Positions 9,513 through 19,231 are shown, numbered from the stretch's first letter. The stretch is DNA of 64,000 nucleotides from CAYMEK01 sp964389305 (GCA_964389305.1 CAYMEK010000011.1:1-64000); one strand, 5' to 3'. Made by a program: numbers and translations. Notes: generated from the sequence alone by a model not told the origin.

Positions 9513-11885
9513 ATGCTTGAGGATCTCATTCGGTCTCTGCGCTCCGATCCGAAGTTCATGGCCTCGGTAGCCCACTGGCAGGTGATTCCGGCCAGGGAGG
9601 GCCGTTTCACGGATTTTCCGCCGGAGCTCGACGAGCGCATCCTGTCGGCGCTCCGGGCCAGGGGGATCGAGCGCCTGTTCAGCCACCAGGATCAGGCCTA
9701 CCGGGAGGTGCGACGGGGAGCCAACATCGTGGTGGTGACCCCGACGGCTTCGGGAAAGACCCTGGCCTACAACCTCCCCGTGCTGCAGACCCTGATCGAG
9801 AAGCCTCAGGCCAAGGCGATGTACATGTTCCCCACCAAGGCCCTGTCCCAGGACCAGCAGGCCGAGCTGAACGAGATCCTGCTCGGGGGTGAGCTGCCGG
9901 TACGTATTTTCACCTACGACGGGGACACGCCCCGCTCGATCCGCGTCTCGGTTCGGGAGGAGGGCAGGGTGGTGATCACCAATCCCGATATGCTGCATAC
10001 CGGGATTCTTCCCAACCACCCCAAGTGGATCAAGTTCTTCCAGGCACTGCGTTTCGTAGTCATCGACGAGATACATACCTACCGCGGCGTATTCGGCTCC
10101 CACCTCACCAATCTGATCCGGCGGCTCAAACGAGTATGCTCCTTTTACGGGATTCGACCTCAGTTCATCTGCTGCTCCGCCACCATAGGCAACCCCGAGG
10201 CCCTGGCGGAGAAAATCATTGAAGAGCCGGTAACCCTGATCGCCGAGAACGGCGCTCCGGCCGGGCAGAGGCACTTCGTGTTTTTCAACCCGCCGCTGGT
10301 GGACCGGGTTCAGGGGATCAGGCGGGGAGTGGTGAAGGAGTCGCAGAGGCTGGCTACCCGGCTTCTCAAAGCCGGGGTAAAAACGATCGTGTTTGCCCGC
10401 TCGCGCCTGCGCACCGAGCTGATCGCCGGCTACATCAGGGATTCACTCAAGAATCTGTATACGGACAACGAACGCATCCGGGTCGCCTCCTACCGGGGCG
10501 GCTACCTTCCGAACGAGCGCCGCAGCATCGAGCGGGGCCTGCGCGGGGGCGAGATACGGGGCGTGGTCTCCACCAACGCCCTGGAGCTGGGTATCGACAT
10601 CGGCGGCCTGGACGCATCTATCCTGGCCGGCTTCCCGGGTACCATCGCCTCCACCTGGCAGCAGGCGGGCCGGGCCGGCCGGCGCTCCGAGCTGTCCCTG
10701 TCGATCCTGGTAGCTTCCTCTTCGCCGATCGACCAGTACATCATCCGCCATCCCGAGTATTTCTTCTCCAGCTCCCCGGAATCGGGCTGGGTGGACCCCG
10801 ACAACGTCTACGTCCTGAGCGATCAACTCAAGTGCGCCGTATTCGAGCTGCCCTTCGAAGAGCGGGAGTCCCTGGCCAAAAGATACCGGGAGGTGCTGGA
10901 TTACCTGGAGGAGCACGGGGTCATTCGCTATACCGGAGGCAAGTGGTTCTGGTCCGACCGGTCCTACCCGGCGGAAAAAGTCGGCCTGCGCAGCTGCGCC
11001 CCGGGTAACATGGTGATCGTCGACACCACCCGGGGCCAGCAGAACGTGATCGGAGAGATGGACAGGCCTTCGGCCAAGCTCATGCTCTACGACGAGGCGA
11101 TATACCTGCACCGGGGCGACCAGTACATCGTGAAGAAGCTCGATCTGGAAAACCAACGCTGCCACGTCGCCGAGACCGACGTGAATTACTACACGGACTC
11201 CATCGTGAAAACCGACATCAAGGTGCTGGAACAGGACGACAGGAAGAGCATGAGCGGCATGGAGGCGGTAATAGGCGACATCCTCGTACGCACCCAGGCC
11301 ACCAAGTTCAAAAAGCTCAAGTTCGTAACCCACGAGAACGTCGGCTACGGGGAGATCGACCTGCCTCCCGAGGAGATGCATACCCGCTCCGTGGTGCTGC
11401 TGTTCTGTTCCGGCAGCGCCGCCGGCAGGGCCTTCGAGAGGCAGGCCGAGCCGGAGAGGCCGGTCATCATGCAGAGGTTGGGCACCCTGGTCAGGAATAT
11501 CGCTCCCGTGTTCCTGCTCTGCGATCCCCGCGATCTCGGGGTATCCGAACGGCTCAAAGATACCTTCTTCGATTGCCCGGCCCTGTACGTGTACGACAAC
11601 TACCCCGGCGGCACGGGACTCTCCGAGGGCTTTCTGGAGAACACGGAGGCCATTCTGCAGGGGGCCCTGGAGCTGGTGACAGCCTGTCCCTGCTCCCACG
11701 GCTGTCCCTCCTGTATCGGACCGGTGGGCTCGGACCCGGAGCTGGAGGTGCCTGGTTTCAATGCCAAGACCTCGATGCGGGAGTTTCTCGAGGCCTGGCT
11801 GGAGTCAGGCGCAGGGATCCCCGGATCGAGCACCCGTGAGGGCGGATTGCGCGGGTCCGGCTCCCCGGGAAAGGTCGAGGCGTGA
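9513..11885 (+). CDS. mrfA: MrfA-like DEXH helicase with DUF1998 metal-binding domain
   Basis: Superfamily 2 helicase of 790 residues. Walker A is TPTASGKTLAYN (near residue 74), motif II VVIDEIHTYRG, motif III CCSATIGNPE. The second RecA domain has TNALELGIDIGG and QQAGRAGRR. The C-terminal DUF1998 region ends in the four-cysteine cluster CPCSHGCPSC after NYPGGTGLSEGF. This is the architecture of YprA/MrfA, which in Bacillus subtilis acts with MrfB in repair of mitomycin C damage. The stop overlaps the mrfB-like start by 4 bases (GTGA), so the two are translationally coupled. Confidence 0.92.
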   Translation: MLEDLIRSLRSDPKFMASVAHWQVIPAREGRFTDFPPELDERILSALRARGIERLFSHQDQAYREVRRGANIVVVTPTASGKTLAYNLPVLQTLIEKPQAKAMYMFPTKALSQDQQAELNEILLGGELPVRIFTYDGDTPRSIRVSVREEGRVVITNPDMLHTGILPNHPKWIKFFQALRFVVIDEIHTYRGVFGSHLTNLIRRLKRVCSFYGIRPQFICCSATIGNPEALAEKIIEEPVTLIAENGAPAGQRHFVFFNPPLVDRVQGIRRGVVKESQRLATRLLKAGVKTIVFARSRLRTELIAGYIRDSLKNLYTDNERIRVASYRGGYLPNERRSIERGLRGGEIRGVVSTNALELGIDIGGLDASILAGFPGTIASTWQQAGRAGRRSELSLSILVASSSPIDQYIIRHPEYFFSSSPESGWVDPDNVYVLSDQLKCAVFELPFEERESLAKRYREVLDYLEEHGVIRYTGGKWFWSDRSYPAEKVGLRSCAPGNMVIVDTTRGQQNVIGEMDRPSAKLMLYDEAIYLHRGDQYIVKKLDLENQRCHVAETDVNYYTDSIVKTDIKVLEQDDRKSMSGMEAVIGDILVRTQATKFKKLKFVTHENVGYGEIDLPPEEMHTRSVVLLFCSGSAAGRAFERQAEPERPVIMQRLGTLVRNIAPVFLLCDPRDLGVSERLKDTFFDCPALYVYDNYPGGTGLSEGFLENTEAILQGALELVTACPCSHGCPSCIGPVGSDPELEVPGFNAKTSMREFLEAWLESGAGIPGSSTREGGLRGSGSPGKVEA

Positions 11886-13117
11886 GGGAGGGACGGCTGA
11901 AGTACGAAAACCCGGACGGGTCGGGCCAACCGCTGAAGTTCCTGAAAAAACGCCTGCGCTACCTGGAAGAGCAGGCGCCCGGGCGAGCGGGCGCGGTCGG
12001 GCAGGAGAAGGGGCAAAAGGCTGGGGGCCGGCAGGCACAGGAGCCGGAGCCGTTCACTCCCGCCAGGGGCTGGGACGCCCTGGGCCGTTACGCGCTGCGG
12101 CGCCGGCTTCGCTACCCCAATCCGCTGGACGACGGGGTTTTGTCAGAGCTGCTGGTTCCCGAAGGGTATGGACGATCAGACCTTCTTTTCTTCGATACGG
12201 AGACCACCGGCCTTTCGGGCGGAGCGGGGAGCTCGATCTTTCTCATCGGCACGGCCTGGTTGGAGGGGCAAGACCTTTGGGCCGAACAGATCTTTCTGCG
12301 GGATTTTCCCGGCGAGAGTGAGTTTCTCGCCGGGATCGCCGAGCGGCTGAAGCGGCACAGGCTGTTTGTTTCCTACAACGGTCGGGCCTTCGATTCACAC
12401 CTCCTGCGTACCCGCTTCGTTCTCAACCGCATGGAGCTGGTTCTGGAGCGGCAAACCGACCTCCTGTATTGGGCCAGGCGTCTGTGGCGCCGGTCTTTGA
12501 GCGATTGCTCCCTCGGCACGGTGGAACGGGAGATTCTCGGCATCGACAGGGAAGCGGACGTAGCCGGATTCGAGATCCCGGGCATTTACCTTCACTACCT
12601 GCGCAGCGGCCGGCCGGGACGGCTCGACCTGGTGTTCGAGCACAACCTGCAGGATGTGCTGACCCTGGCCAGCCTGTTCGTCACGGTGAACAGGATCCTC
12701 GGCAGCCGAGACCGAGAACAACGGACGGACCCGGCTTCGGTATACATGGACCGCGCGGCCCTGGGGCGCTTCATGTTGGGAAGCGGGAAAATCCGGGGCG
12801 TAGAGCTGCTCGAGGATAGCTTCGAGACCGGGGACGAATCGGCGGGCCGGTCCCTGAGCCTGCACTATAAGCGCAGGGGCGAATGGCGCCGGGCGGTATC
12901 GGTTTGGGAGCGGATGGTGGAACGGAGAAAGAGTCTGTTCGCAGCCGTCGAGCTGGCCAAGTACAACGAACATCGGCTGAAAGAACCCGAACAGGCTCTG
13001 CTCTGGGTGCACAAGATGCTTTCCTGGGGCCTTCCTCTCGATGCTCGCCTGAGGCGGGAGCTAGCCCGCCGGCGCGAGCGGCTGGAGCGTAAAGCGGCCC
13101 GTTCCGCCTCAGGCTGA
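11882..13117 (+). CDS. mrfB: MrfB/YprB-like RNase H-fold exonuclease with TPR-like tail
   Basis: Product of 411 residues. After a basic N-terminal tail, a DEDD-type exonuclease core (RNase_H_2) spans about residues 90-275: FFDTETTGLSGG (first D and E), FVSYNGRAFDSHLL and a C-terminal HNLQDVLTLASL Asp. The final 110 residues are helical and resemble TPRs. Together with the upstream helicase it forms the MrfAB pair known to excise mitomycin-type lesions independently of UvrABC in Bacillus. The start is GTG, overlapping the helicase stop. It ends 3 bases from a convergent gene. Confidence 0.88.
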   Translation: MREGRLKYENPDGSGQPLKFLKKRLRYLEEQAPGRAGAVGQEKGQKAGGRQAQEPEPFTPARGWDALGRYALRRRLRYPNPLDDGVLSELLVPEGYGRSDLLFFDTETTGLSGGAGSSIFLIGTAWLEGQDLWAEQIFLRDFPGESEFLAGIAERLKRHRLFVSYNGRAFDSHLLRTRFVLNRMELVLERQTDLLYWARRLWRRSLSDCSLGTVEREILGIDREADVAGFEIPGIYLHYLRSGRPGRLDLVFEHNLQDVLTLASLFVTVNRILGSRDREQRTDPASVYMDRAALGRFMLGSGKIRGVELLEDSFETGDESAGRSLSLHYKRRGEWRRAVSVWERMVERRKSLFAAVELAKYNEHRLKEPEQALLWVHKMLSWGLPLDARLRRELARRRERLERKAARSASG

Positions 13118-13120
13118 AAG

Positions 13121-14098
13121 CTAGATCTGGAAGTAGCTGATCCTGTAGCTGTCGGCGGTGGCGAATCCGAGTTTCTTATACAGGGCCAGGGCTGGCAGAT
13201 TGTCCTTCTTCACGAACAGGCAGGCCATATCCTTGTGAGCAAAGACCCGCCTGAGCAGCTCTTCCATCACCCGGAAAGCAATCCCGCTGTTGCGCAGCTT
13301 TTCCAGGGTGAACACCCCGCCGATTTGGTCCACGCCGAATCCGCGGGCATTGGTACCGGCTTTGGCCACCACCGATCCGTTCAGCTCAGCCATCAGCACG
13401 AGCTGTTCCCGCAGAGCGCGCTTCAGGTTCTGCCGGCAGGCCGGCTCGCTGAACCGTTCTTTCGACACCACCACCTCCTCCAGCTCGTAGCGGATCTGCA
13501 GCGGCAGCAGCCCGGGGAGATCCTGGGGGCAGGCGCTGCGGATCGCTAGATCTGCGGGGAAGGGCGGTCGCAGACGCCCGGTCTCGAAGAACGTATTTCG
13601 TTCCAGGATCATCAGGTAATAGTCGATGCTGGCTCCCGCTCGCAAGGGCAGGATCTTTTCCAGCCAGCTTACCTCGGCCAAGGGGCCCATCAGGGAATAG
13701 AGCCGCCGGTGTAAGTCGTTGAAGCCCGGAAAAGGCCCCGCCGGGACAGCCGGAAATCGGTAGAGCTCGGACCTGACCTCGTCGAGCTCGGCCTCGACCT
13801 GTAGGAAAGCCGACCGTAACTTTGCCCGGAGCGCAGAAGCTGTCGGGAGGAGGGAGGTCGCGCCGGTGAAGACCGGCAGCAGGAGTCCGCCGGAGGTCAG
13901 CAGCATGGATCCCCGTATCCCCTCGCCTAATCGGAAAGGGCCCCTGCAGATCAGGATCAGGGCCTCCAGGCGGGAGGGGAAGACCGCTTCGCCCTGTCTG
14001 CGAAGCCGGGAGGTGAAGGGCACAGCCCGCCACTCTTGGGCCGTCAGAAAGCGGATCAATGCCGGAAGGTCCCGCTTGGACGCTTTTATCCACCTCAT
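13121..14098 (-). CDS. GNAT-domain protein with N-terminal extension
   Basis: Product of 325 residues from ATG 14098, whose ATGA overlaps the stop of the upstream glycosidase; the longer open frame to 14248 is an out-of-gene extension. The C-terminal 130 residues form a GNAT domain: VVAKAGTNARGFGVDQIGGV, then TLEKLRNSGIAFRVMEELL, then NLPALALYKKLGF, the typical GNAT C-terminal motif. The pyrophosphate loop is degenerate (LRNSGIA). The N-terminal half resembles a divergent second GNAT fold. The substrate is unknown. It is the last gene of the trxB-lplA-GH3 operon. Confidence 0.75.
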   Translation of the reverse strand: MRWIKASKRDLPALIRFLTAQEWRAVPFTSRLRRQGEAVFPSRLEALILICRGPFRLGEGIRGSMLLTSGGLLLPVFTGATSLLPTASALRAKLRSAFLQVEAELDEVRSELYRFPAVPAGPFPGFNDLHRRLYSLMGPLAEVSWLEKILPLRAGASIDYYLMILERNTFFETGRLRPPFPADLAIRSACPQDLPGLLPLQIRYELEEVVVSKERFSEPACRQNLKRALREQLVLMAELNGSVVAKAGTNARGFGVDQIGGVFTLEKLRNSGIAFRVMEELLRRVFAHKDMACLFVKKDNLPALALYKKLGFATADSYRISYFQI

Positions 14099-15849
14099 GG
14101 CTGGGGAGGGGGGCTCAAGGAGGCAGCGCCGTCGAGGAAGTCCACGGGAATGTGTCCTTCCGGGCGAAAATCCCCGGCCAGAGCGGCAAAGCCGGCCTGG
14201 AAGGACTGCTCCCCGGTTCCGTAAACAGCCAGCGAGCTGCGTACCCATGGGGTGTCCCGCAGGTACACGGGTGACAGCACCGAGATTACGTAGATCCTGT
14301 CCTGGAGCGGACGCAGGGCCTTCAGAACCTCGAGACTGTTGTAGTTGGCCAGGCAGAAGATAATGATGTCGTAGCGTCCGGCCGCCGCCGGGATCCTCGC
14401 GAGGTCCTCTTGCCTGGCGAAGTAGAAGGGGCTGTAGGGGAAGTACAGGGAATCAGCCCGGGGATAGCGGAGTTTGCCCGCCCGGAAGAATTCCTCGAAC
14501 TGACCGACCAGCAGTATGCTGCGGCCGGATTGCGGCCTCAGGGGCAGCTCGCCATCCCGCAGCAGGGTAACGCTGCGCAGCGCACTCTGCCGGAAGAACT
14601 CCCGGGCAACCGGGCTGGGCCTGAATCCTTCGACCGGCCCTTGGGCCGGCTTCGTGGCGGGGACTCCCTTTTTCAGGCTGGCCAGCTTGAGGCGCAGAAT
14701 GCGCCGTACCGAGGCCTCGAGGCGCTCACGAAGCTCCGGCCGGTCGGCGAGATGAGCCGAGAGCTTCCGCCAGGTGCGCTCCTGAACAGCGGGCGTGTGG
14801 GAGATGAGAATCATGTCGTTGCCCGCCTCCAGGGCTTCGAGGCAGGCCTGGGCTGTATCGACGCCGCCGCTGATCGCGCCGTTCATTTCCATATCATCGG
14901 TGATCAGCACGCCGTCGAAGCCGAGGCGGTCCCGCAGCACGTCCTGCACCAGGTAGGCCGAACGCGAGGAAGGCAGCAGGCTGTCGAGGATATCCGGATA
15001 GGCCAGGTGGCCGCTCATGATGGCGGGAATGCCCTCCCGGATGAGAATTCTGTAGGGAACCAGCTCCCCCTCCCACATCTGCTCGAAGGAAATCCTGATC
15101 ACCGGCAGGGCGCCGTGGGAGTCCTTGTCCGCCTCGCCGTGGCCCGGAAAATGCTTGGCCGTGCAGATGATCCCACTCCTGCTCATACCCCTGAAGTAAG
15201 CCAGGGCCAGCATCGCCGTCTCGATCGGATCGGAGGAGAAAGCCCGCGGTCCGATCACGCTGGCAGAGGGATTGGAATACACGTCGATGGTAGGGGCGAA
15301 GTTCATGTTGATACCCAGGGTTTTCAGCTCCTGCCCGATATAGTAGCCGGTCAGCAGGGCGTCCTCGGGAAGTCCCGAGGCGCCGAGAGCCAGGTTGCCC
15401 GGGGTGCGGGAGGTTTCTTCCTTTATATGGCGGACCCAGCCCCCCTCCTGGTCAGTGGATACGAATAGGGGTATACGGAAGCGCCCGCTGCCGGCCGCTT
15501 CCTGCATGATGCGAATGCTTTCCGAAAGCCCCTCCAGGGTATCGACATTACGGGTGAAGATTTTTACTCCGCCCAGGTTGCGGGTGCGGATCCAGCTCAG
15601 GATCTGCTCGGAGGGGCGCTTGCCGAGGTAGCCGAGCATGAAAAGCTGTCCGAGAAGCTCCTCATCGCTCATGCGGGCCAGCAGGTCCTCGATGAGTTGC
15701 TCGTCCGGGCGTTCGTCCCAAAACGAGGGCAGGGACTCGTCCGTTTCTCCGTACAGGGAGAGCGGGAAAGCCAGGGCCAGACAGGCGCCCAGGAGAAGAA
15801 AAGCCGCCCTGTCGCGTAAGCGCCGGGGTCTTAATACGACAGGTTCCAT
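14095..15849 (-). CDS. Glycoside hydrolase family 3, NagZ-like beta-N-acetylhexosaminidase
   Basis: Protein of 584 residues with a basic N-terminus and a hydrophobic segment (residues about 16-34) acting as signal peptide or anchor. The GH3 core shows STDQEGGWVRHI, the NagZ hallmark TAKHFPGHGEADKDSHGALP and the nucleophile region VLITDDMEMNGA. The KHFPGHG-x4-DSH histidine-aspartate dyad marks the N-acetylglucosaminidase subgroup rather than beta-glucosidases. A C-terminal GH3_C-like domain follows. The likely job is peptidoglycan or chitin-fragment turnover outside the cytoplasm. It overlaps lplA by 19 bases and the GNAT gene by 4. Confidence 0.88.
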   Translation of the reverse strand: MEPVVLRPRRLRDRAAFLLLGACLALAFPLSLYGETDESLPSFWDERPDEQLIEDLLARMSDEELLGQLFMLGYLGKRPSEQILSWIRTRNLGGVKIFTRNVDTLEGLSESIRIMQEAAGSGRFRIPLFVSTDQEGGWVRHIKEETSRTPGNLALGASGLPEDALLTGYYIGQELKTLGINMNFAPTIDVYSNPSASVIGPRAFSSDPIETAMLALAYFRGMSRSGIICTAKHFPGHGEADKDSHGALPVIRISFEQMWEGELVPYRILIREGIPAIMSGHLAYPDILDSLLPSSRSAYLVQDVLRDRLGFDGVLITDDMEMNGAISGGVDTAQACLEALEAGNDMILISHTPAVQERTWRKLSAHLADRPELRERLEASVRRILRLKLASLKKGVPATKPAQGPVEGFRPSPVAREFFRQSALRSVTLLRDGELPLRPQSGRSILLVGQFEEFFRAGKLRYPRADSLYFPYSPFYFARQEDLARIPAAAGRYDIIIFCLANYNSLEVLKALRPLQDRIYVISVLSPVYLRDTPWVRSSLAVYGTGEQSFQAGFAALAGDFRPEGHIPVDFLDGAASLSPPPQP

Positions 15850-16640
15850 TCGTCCCTCGAGTACTTGGTCCTCAGGAGCTCTGCGGCCAGCCTCCGTTCC
15901 TCGCCGCTCAGATCTCCCGCTTCCAGACGGATGCCGTGCTCTTGCAGGCCGGCTGCGAAACCTTGAGCGAAAGCGTCGAGCGCCTTCTCGAAGCTCACGC
16001 TACGGCCCAGCTCCTCGCACAGACAGCCGGGCTGTTCCTGATCTTCGGAAGATCCTGCCTGGAGGTAGCGGGAGATTCGCCTGTAGGAGTCATCCAGCGG
16101 TATGGCGCCGTGCTGCAGGGAGGCATTCCGGTTGAGCACCTGGGCGCTGCCTACCAGTTTCCTTTCGCTGGATGTGGCAATTTCATACTCCCCGGTGCAG
16201 CGGAAACAATCGGGATTGTGGGGGTCTCCCAGCCTCTGACGGCTGGAGCGGCCCTGGATGCCCAGGCGTTGCAGCCCCTTCAGCAGCAAGCCGGCGATAA
16301 AGCGATAGATCTCGCGCTTGCCGAAGGGATCGAGGTGGTCCCTGCCGAGTACCACGGCGTAGGTTAGTTCGCGGTCGTGCAGGACCGCCTGGCCTCCCGT
16401 AGGCCTGCGGACCAGGGTGATCCCTGCTTCCCTCAGGGCTTGGGTATCGATCCGGTCTTTGAGACGCTGGAACCGCCCGAGGGAAAGCGTAGCGGGCGAG
16501 AATCCGTAAAGCCGGACTGTCGCCGGGCTCCGGCCCGCGCCCACTGCGGACAGCAGGGCTTCGTCCACGGCCATGTTCTCCTGTCCATTACCCGGGCTGC
16601 AGAGGATCAGTCTAAACGGCTGCGGGGAAGATACTTTCAA
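15831..16640 (-). CDS. Lipoate-protein ligase A family protein
   Basis: Protein of 269 residues of the BPL/LplA/LipB fold. It has GQENMAVDEALL near residue 19, the lipoyl-binding RRPTGGQAVLHDRELTYAV motif, and the conserved lysine in ERKLVGSAQ. It would attach lipoate or octanoate to carrier domains such as GcvH or E2. Whether it is a ligase or an octanoyltransferase (LipM type) cannot be decided here. No lipoyl-domain protein lies nearby. Its start overlaps the trxB stop by 4 bases (ATGA), which supports an operon. Confidence 0.87.
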   Translation of the reverse strand: MKVSSPQPFRLILCSPGNGQENMAVDEALLSAVGAGRSPATVRLYGFSPATLSLGRFQRLKDRIDTQALREAGITLVRRPTGGQAVLHDRELTYAVVLGRDHLDPFGKREIYRFIAGLLLKGLQRLGIQGRSSRQRLGDPHNPDCFRCTGEYEIATSSERKLVGSAQVLNRNASLQHGAIPLDDSYRRISRYLQAGSSEDQEQPGCLCEELGRSVSFEKALDAFAQGFAAGLQEHGIRLEAGDLSGEERRLAAELLRTKYSRDEWNLSY

Positions 16641-17578
16641 GCGTAGGCTTCCCCCCTCAGATCGTCGATGTACTGGGAGGCGGCATGGGCCGCGATCGCT
16701 CCTTCTCCGGCCGCTACCACGAGCTGCCTGAAGGGAGTGGCGCGGACGTCGCCCACAGCATATAGACCCGGGACGCTGGTCTCCATGCGCTGGTTGGTCA
16801 GGACGTATCCCCCCTCATCCAGGTCCACCGGGAGATCTTTGACCACCTGGGTTTGGGGAATGGAACCGATGAAGACGAACACAGCATCGACCTTTTCCGT
16901 GTAGGTCTGGTCCTTATTGTTGTGCCACAGGGTTACTTCCTGGACTTTGCCGTCCCCCCGGATCACTCTGGTCTCGGTGTTCCAGCGAACCTCGATGTGA
17001 GGGTTCTTCAGGGTTCGTTCGGCTAGGGCCTTCTGGGCTCGGAAGCGGTCCCGGCGATGGATCATGACGATCTGGTCGCTAAGCTTGGAAAGAAACATCG
17101 CCTCGTCGCAGGCCGCATCCCCGCCCCCGACCACCAGCATTCGTTTGCCTTTGAAAAACGGCCCGTCGCAGGTGGCGCAGTAGGATACCCCCCGCCCGGC
17201 TAGTTCTTCTTCCCCCGGGACCTCCAGCTTCTTGTGTTTCGCTCCCGTGGCCAGGATCACCGAGTACGTACTGACCGTGCCGTTGTCGGTGTCCAGCTCG
17301 AAGAGGCGGTTCTTCTTTTTCACGGTATGAACGCTGGAGATCCGCATCTCCGTCCCGAAGCGGCGGGCCTGCTCTTCGAATTTCTGGCTCAGCTCGATCC
17401 CCGGTAGGGGTTCGGGAAACCCCGGGTAGTTCTCCAGGTTGTCGATGATCAGACACTGACCGCCCGGGGCCAGCTCTTCAAGGAGCAGCACGTTCAAGTT
17501 CGCCCGGGCTGCATACTGCGCCGCCGTAAGCCCGGCGGCGCCTGCGCCGATAATCACGAGATCTCTTTCCGGTTGCAT
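16637..17578 (-). CDS. trxB: Thioredoxin-disulfide reductase
   Basis: Flavoprotein of 313 residues, the usual TrxB length. The FAD-binding motif IIGAGAAGLTAAQYAARA is at the N-terminus, the redox-active pair in CATCDGPFFKGK, the NADPH-binding motif MLVVGGGDAACDEA, and the second FAD motif in VPGLYAVGDVRATPFRQ. It reduces thioredoxin with NADPH in the cytoplasm. A GGGGGG Shine-Dalgarno precedes the ATG. It heads a four-gene operon with lplA, GH3 and GNAT, and is divergent from the transglutaminase-like gene. Confidence 0.95.
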   Translation of the reverse strand: MQPERDLVIIGAGAAGLTAAQYAARANLNVLLLEELAPGGQCLIIDNLENYPGFPEPLPGIELSQKFEEQARRFGTEMRISSVHTVKKKNRLFELDTDNGTVSTYSVILATGAKHKKLEVPGEEELAGRGVSYCATCDGPFFKGKRMLVVGGGDAACDEAMFLSKLSDQIVMIHRRDRFRAQKALAERTLKNPHIEVRWNTETRVIRGDGKVQEVTLWHNNKDQTYTEKVDAVFVFIGSIPQTQVVKDLPVDLDEGGYVLTNQRMETSVPGLYAVGDVRATPFRQLVVAAGEGAIAAHAASQYIDDLRGEAYA

Positions 17579-17707
17579 TCGTCCCCCCAGACTCCTCTTC
17601 CTGTCACGATCGGTGGCGCTTTCCTCTTGCCTTCCCGATCGTCTTTCCGGTATCTTTTTCGATGGGATAAACCCTCTGACCTAGGCACTATACAGGATAA
17701 TAATATT

Positions 17708-19003
17708 TTGAAGAACAAGGGACAATCCACATCCAGGCTTAGCCTTCTTCCATTGTTGCTGTTGCTGGATGTTCCTCTGCTGGCGGCGCCCGAACTACCG
17801 GCGGAGGTCAGGCTGGAAGCGCCGGAGTATATCCGGCGGCTGGCCGCGGTCGAGGAGCCCCTCGCTCTGGAGAGCTTCATTCGCGCCGCCCTGCTCTTTT
17901 CGGATACCCCGGAAAGCGAGCTTCCCGCCTTCGAGCTGAAACTGGAATCTCTGGTCGGTAAGATGCGCGACAGACTGGCCCCCGGCGACGGCCCCAGGCA
18001 GCAGGCCGAAGGCGCCCTGGCCTTCATGCACGAGGAAATCCTGAACCGCTACGACGAGAAACAGACCCGGCTCGACCTTCTGATCGAAGGAGGCCAGTTC
18101 AACTGCGTGTCCTCCGGTGTCCTGTACGCCATTCTGGTCAAGGCCCTGGGGCAGAAGGTGTGGGGCGTGCGGACCGCCGATCACGCCTTTTGCCGGGTCG
18201 ATACGGGAGAGGGGGTGTTCGACGTGGAAACCACCTCGCCGTTTGGCTTCGATCCGGGCAAGCGCCAGCAGTTTACGGACAATTTCGGCAGGGTTACGGG
18301 CTACACCTACGTGCCGCCTTCGAACTACCGCGATCGCCGGGACATCGACGAACGGGAGCTGCTCGCCCTGATCCTCTTCAACCGCACGGCCTTCCTGAGC
18401 GAGCTGCGCAGCTATGCGCAGGCGGTGTCTCCAGCGGTGGACGCCTATGCCCTGCTGGGGAACGGAGAATCGTACGACAGGATGATCACCGCGGTTCACA
18501 ATCTAGCCTCCTGGTATGGGATGAGCGGCCGCTTCGAGCAGGCCTTGAGCGTCCTTTCGGCCGCAGCACGGGCCTACCCGGACGGGCGCCTGGAATCCCT
18601 GCGAGGCGATCTTATCCATAACTGGGTCTTGAGCCTGGTTCAGCGCGGTGCCCTGGAGGAGGCGGAAGCCCTGGTCGACTCACGGCTTCGGGAAGGTGAG
18701 TTGGACCCCGGGCAGTGGCGGAGCCTGACCGTGTACATCTATCAGCTCAAGGCCCAGGCGGCCGGCCGGGGAGATTTCGCCCGTGCGGCCGGAATCATCG
18801 CGGAGGGGTTGAAAAAGGTCGGCCCGGACCAGGGATTGATGAAGAGCTACGAAGCCTATGTTCACAATGCGGTGGTGACCCTGGTCCGGGCCGAAAGGCT
18901 GCAGGAAGCCCTCGGGGTGCTAGAAGAAGCACTCTCGCGAGCGCCGGAGAGCACGGTGCTGCGCAACGATCAATCGAAGATCCTCGAGCAGCTAGGCGGG
19001 TAG
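17708..19003 (+). CDS. Transglutaminase-like plus TPR exported protein, function unknown
   Basis: I do not recognise a named family. From TTG 17708 the product is 431 residues and begins with a signal peptide (KNKGQ, then a leucine-rich core ending LLAAPE). The open frame continues upstream to 17573, but those residues overlap the divergent trxB start and look non-coding. The middle has a papain/transglutaminase-like arrangement: Cys in GGQFNCVSSGVLYAIL, His in TADHAFCRV, and an acidic residue in FDVETTSPFG. The C-terminal half (about 250-430) consists of TPR-like helix pairs. It resembles bacterial transglutaminase-like cysteine peptidases joined to TPRs. Its 3' end overlaps the convergent small membrane gene by 12 bases. 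Confidence 0.7.
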   Translation: MKNKGQSTSRLSLLPLLLLLDVPLLAAPELPAEVRLEAPEYIRRLAAVEEPLALESFIRAALLFSDTPESELPAFELKLESLVGKMRDRLAPGDGPRQQAEGALAFMHEEILNRYDEKQTRLDLLIEGGQFNCVSSGVLYAILVKALGQKVWGVRTADHAFCRVDTGEGVFDVETTSPFGFDPGKRQQFTDNFGRVTGYTYVPPSNYRDRRDIDERELLALILFNRTAFLSELRSYAQAVSPAVDAYALLGNGESYDRMITAVHNLASWYGMSGRFEQALSVLSAAARAYPDGRLESLRGDLIHNWVLSLVQRGALEEAEALVDSRLREGELDPGQWRSLTVYIYQLKAQAAGRGDFARAAGIIAEGLKKVGPDQGLMKSYEAYVHNAVVTLVRAERLQEALGVLEEALSRAPESTVLRNDQSKILEQLGG

Positions 19004-19219
19004 CGGGGCCGTGACGGTTCCCCGACTTCCGGGTAGCGAGGCCGGCTCCGAGCGGCGGGAGAGGCTTGGCAGCCTGAAGGCCGCCGGCAGCCCGGAGGCC
19101 GTGAGTCGATTGCTCTCCAACAGCTCCCGTACCGTTAATCCCATTACCAGGATAAAAGCCAGGAATATGAGCATTGACGCCGCCACAGCGGCTATCAGCA
19201 CTTTATTGCTGTTTCTCAT
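18992..19219 (-). CDS. Small single-pass membrane protein in GntR-ABC operon
   Basis: A 75-residue product with one strong transmembrane helix (about residues 7-29) and a basic, serine/proline-rich tail. An AGGAGGG Shine-Dalgarno sits 7 bases before the ATG. It starts 12 bases after the GntR gene stop, so it reads as the last gene of the ABC operon. No family is recognised. A small accessory membrane subunit is possible but unproven. Confidence 0.6.
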   Translation of the reverse strand: MRNSNKVLIAAVAASMLIFLAFILVMGLTVRELLESNRLTASGLPAAFRLPSLSRRSEPASLPGSRGTVTAPLPA

Positions 19220-19231
19220 GGTGCATCCCTC

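Noticed and set aside
10443..11699. A 418-codon antisense frame over mrfA
   Set aside because: Same mirror-frame composition (His, Gln, Val, Gly rich) with no motifs and no start signal. The sense strand codes a clear helicase.
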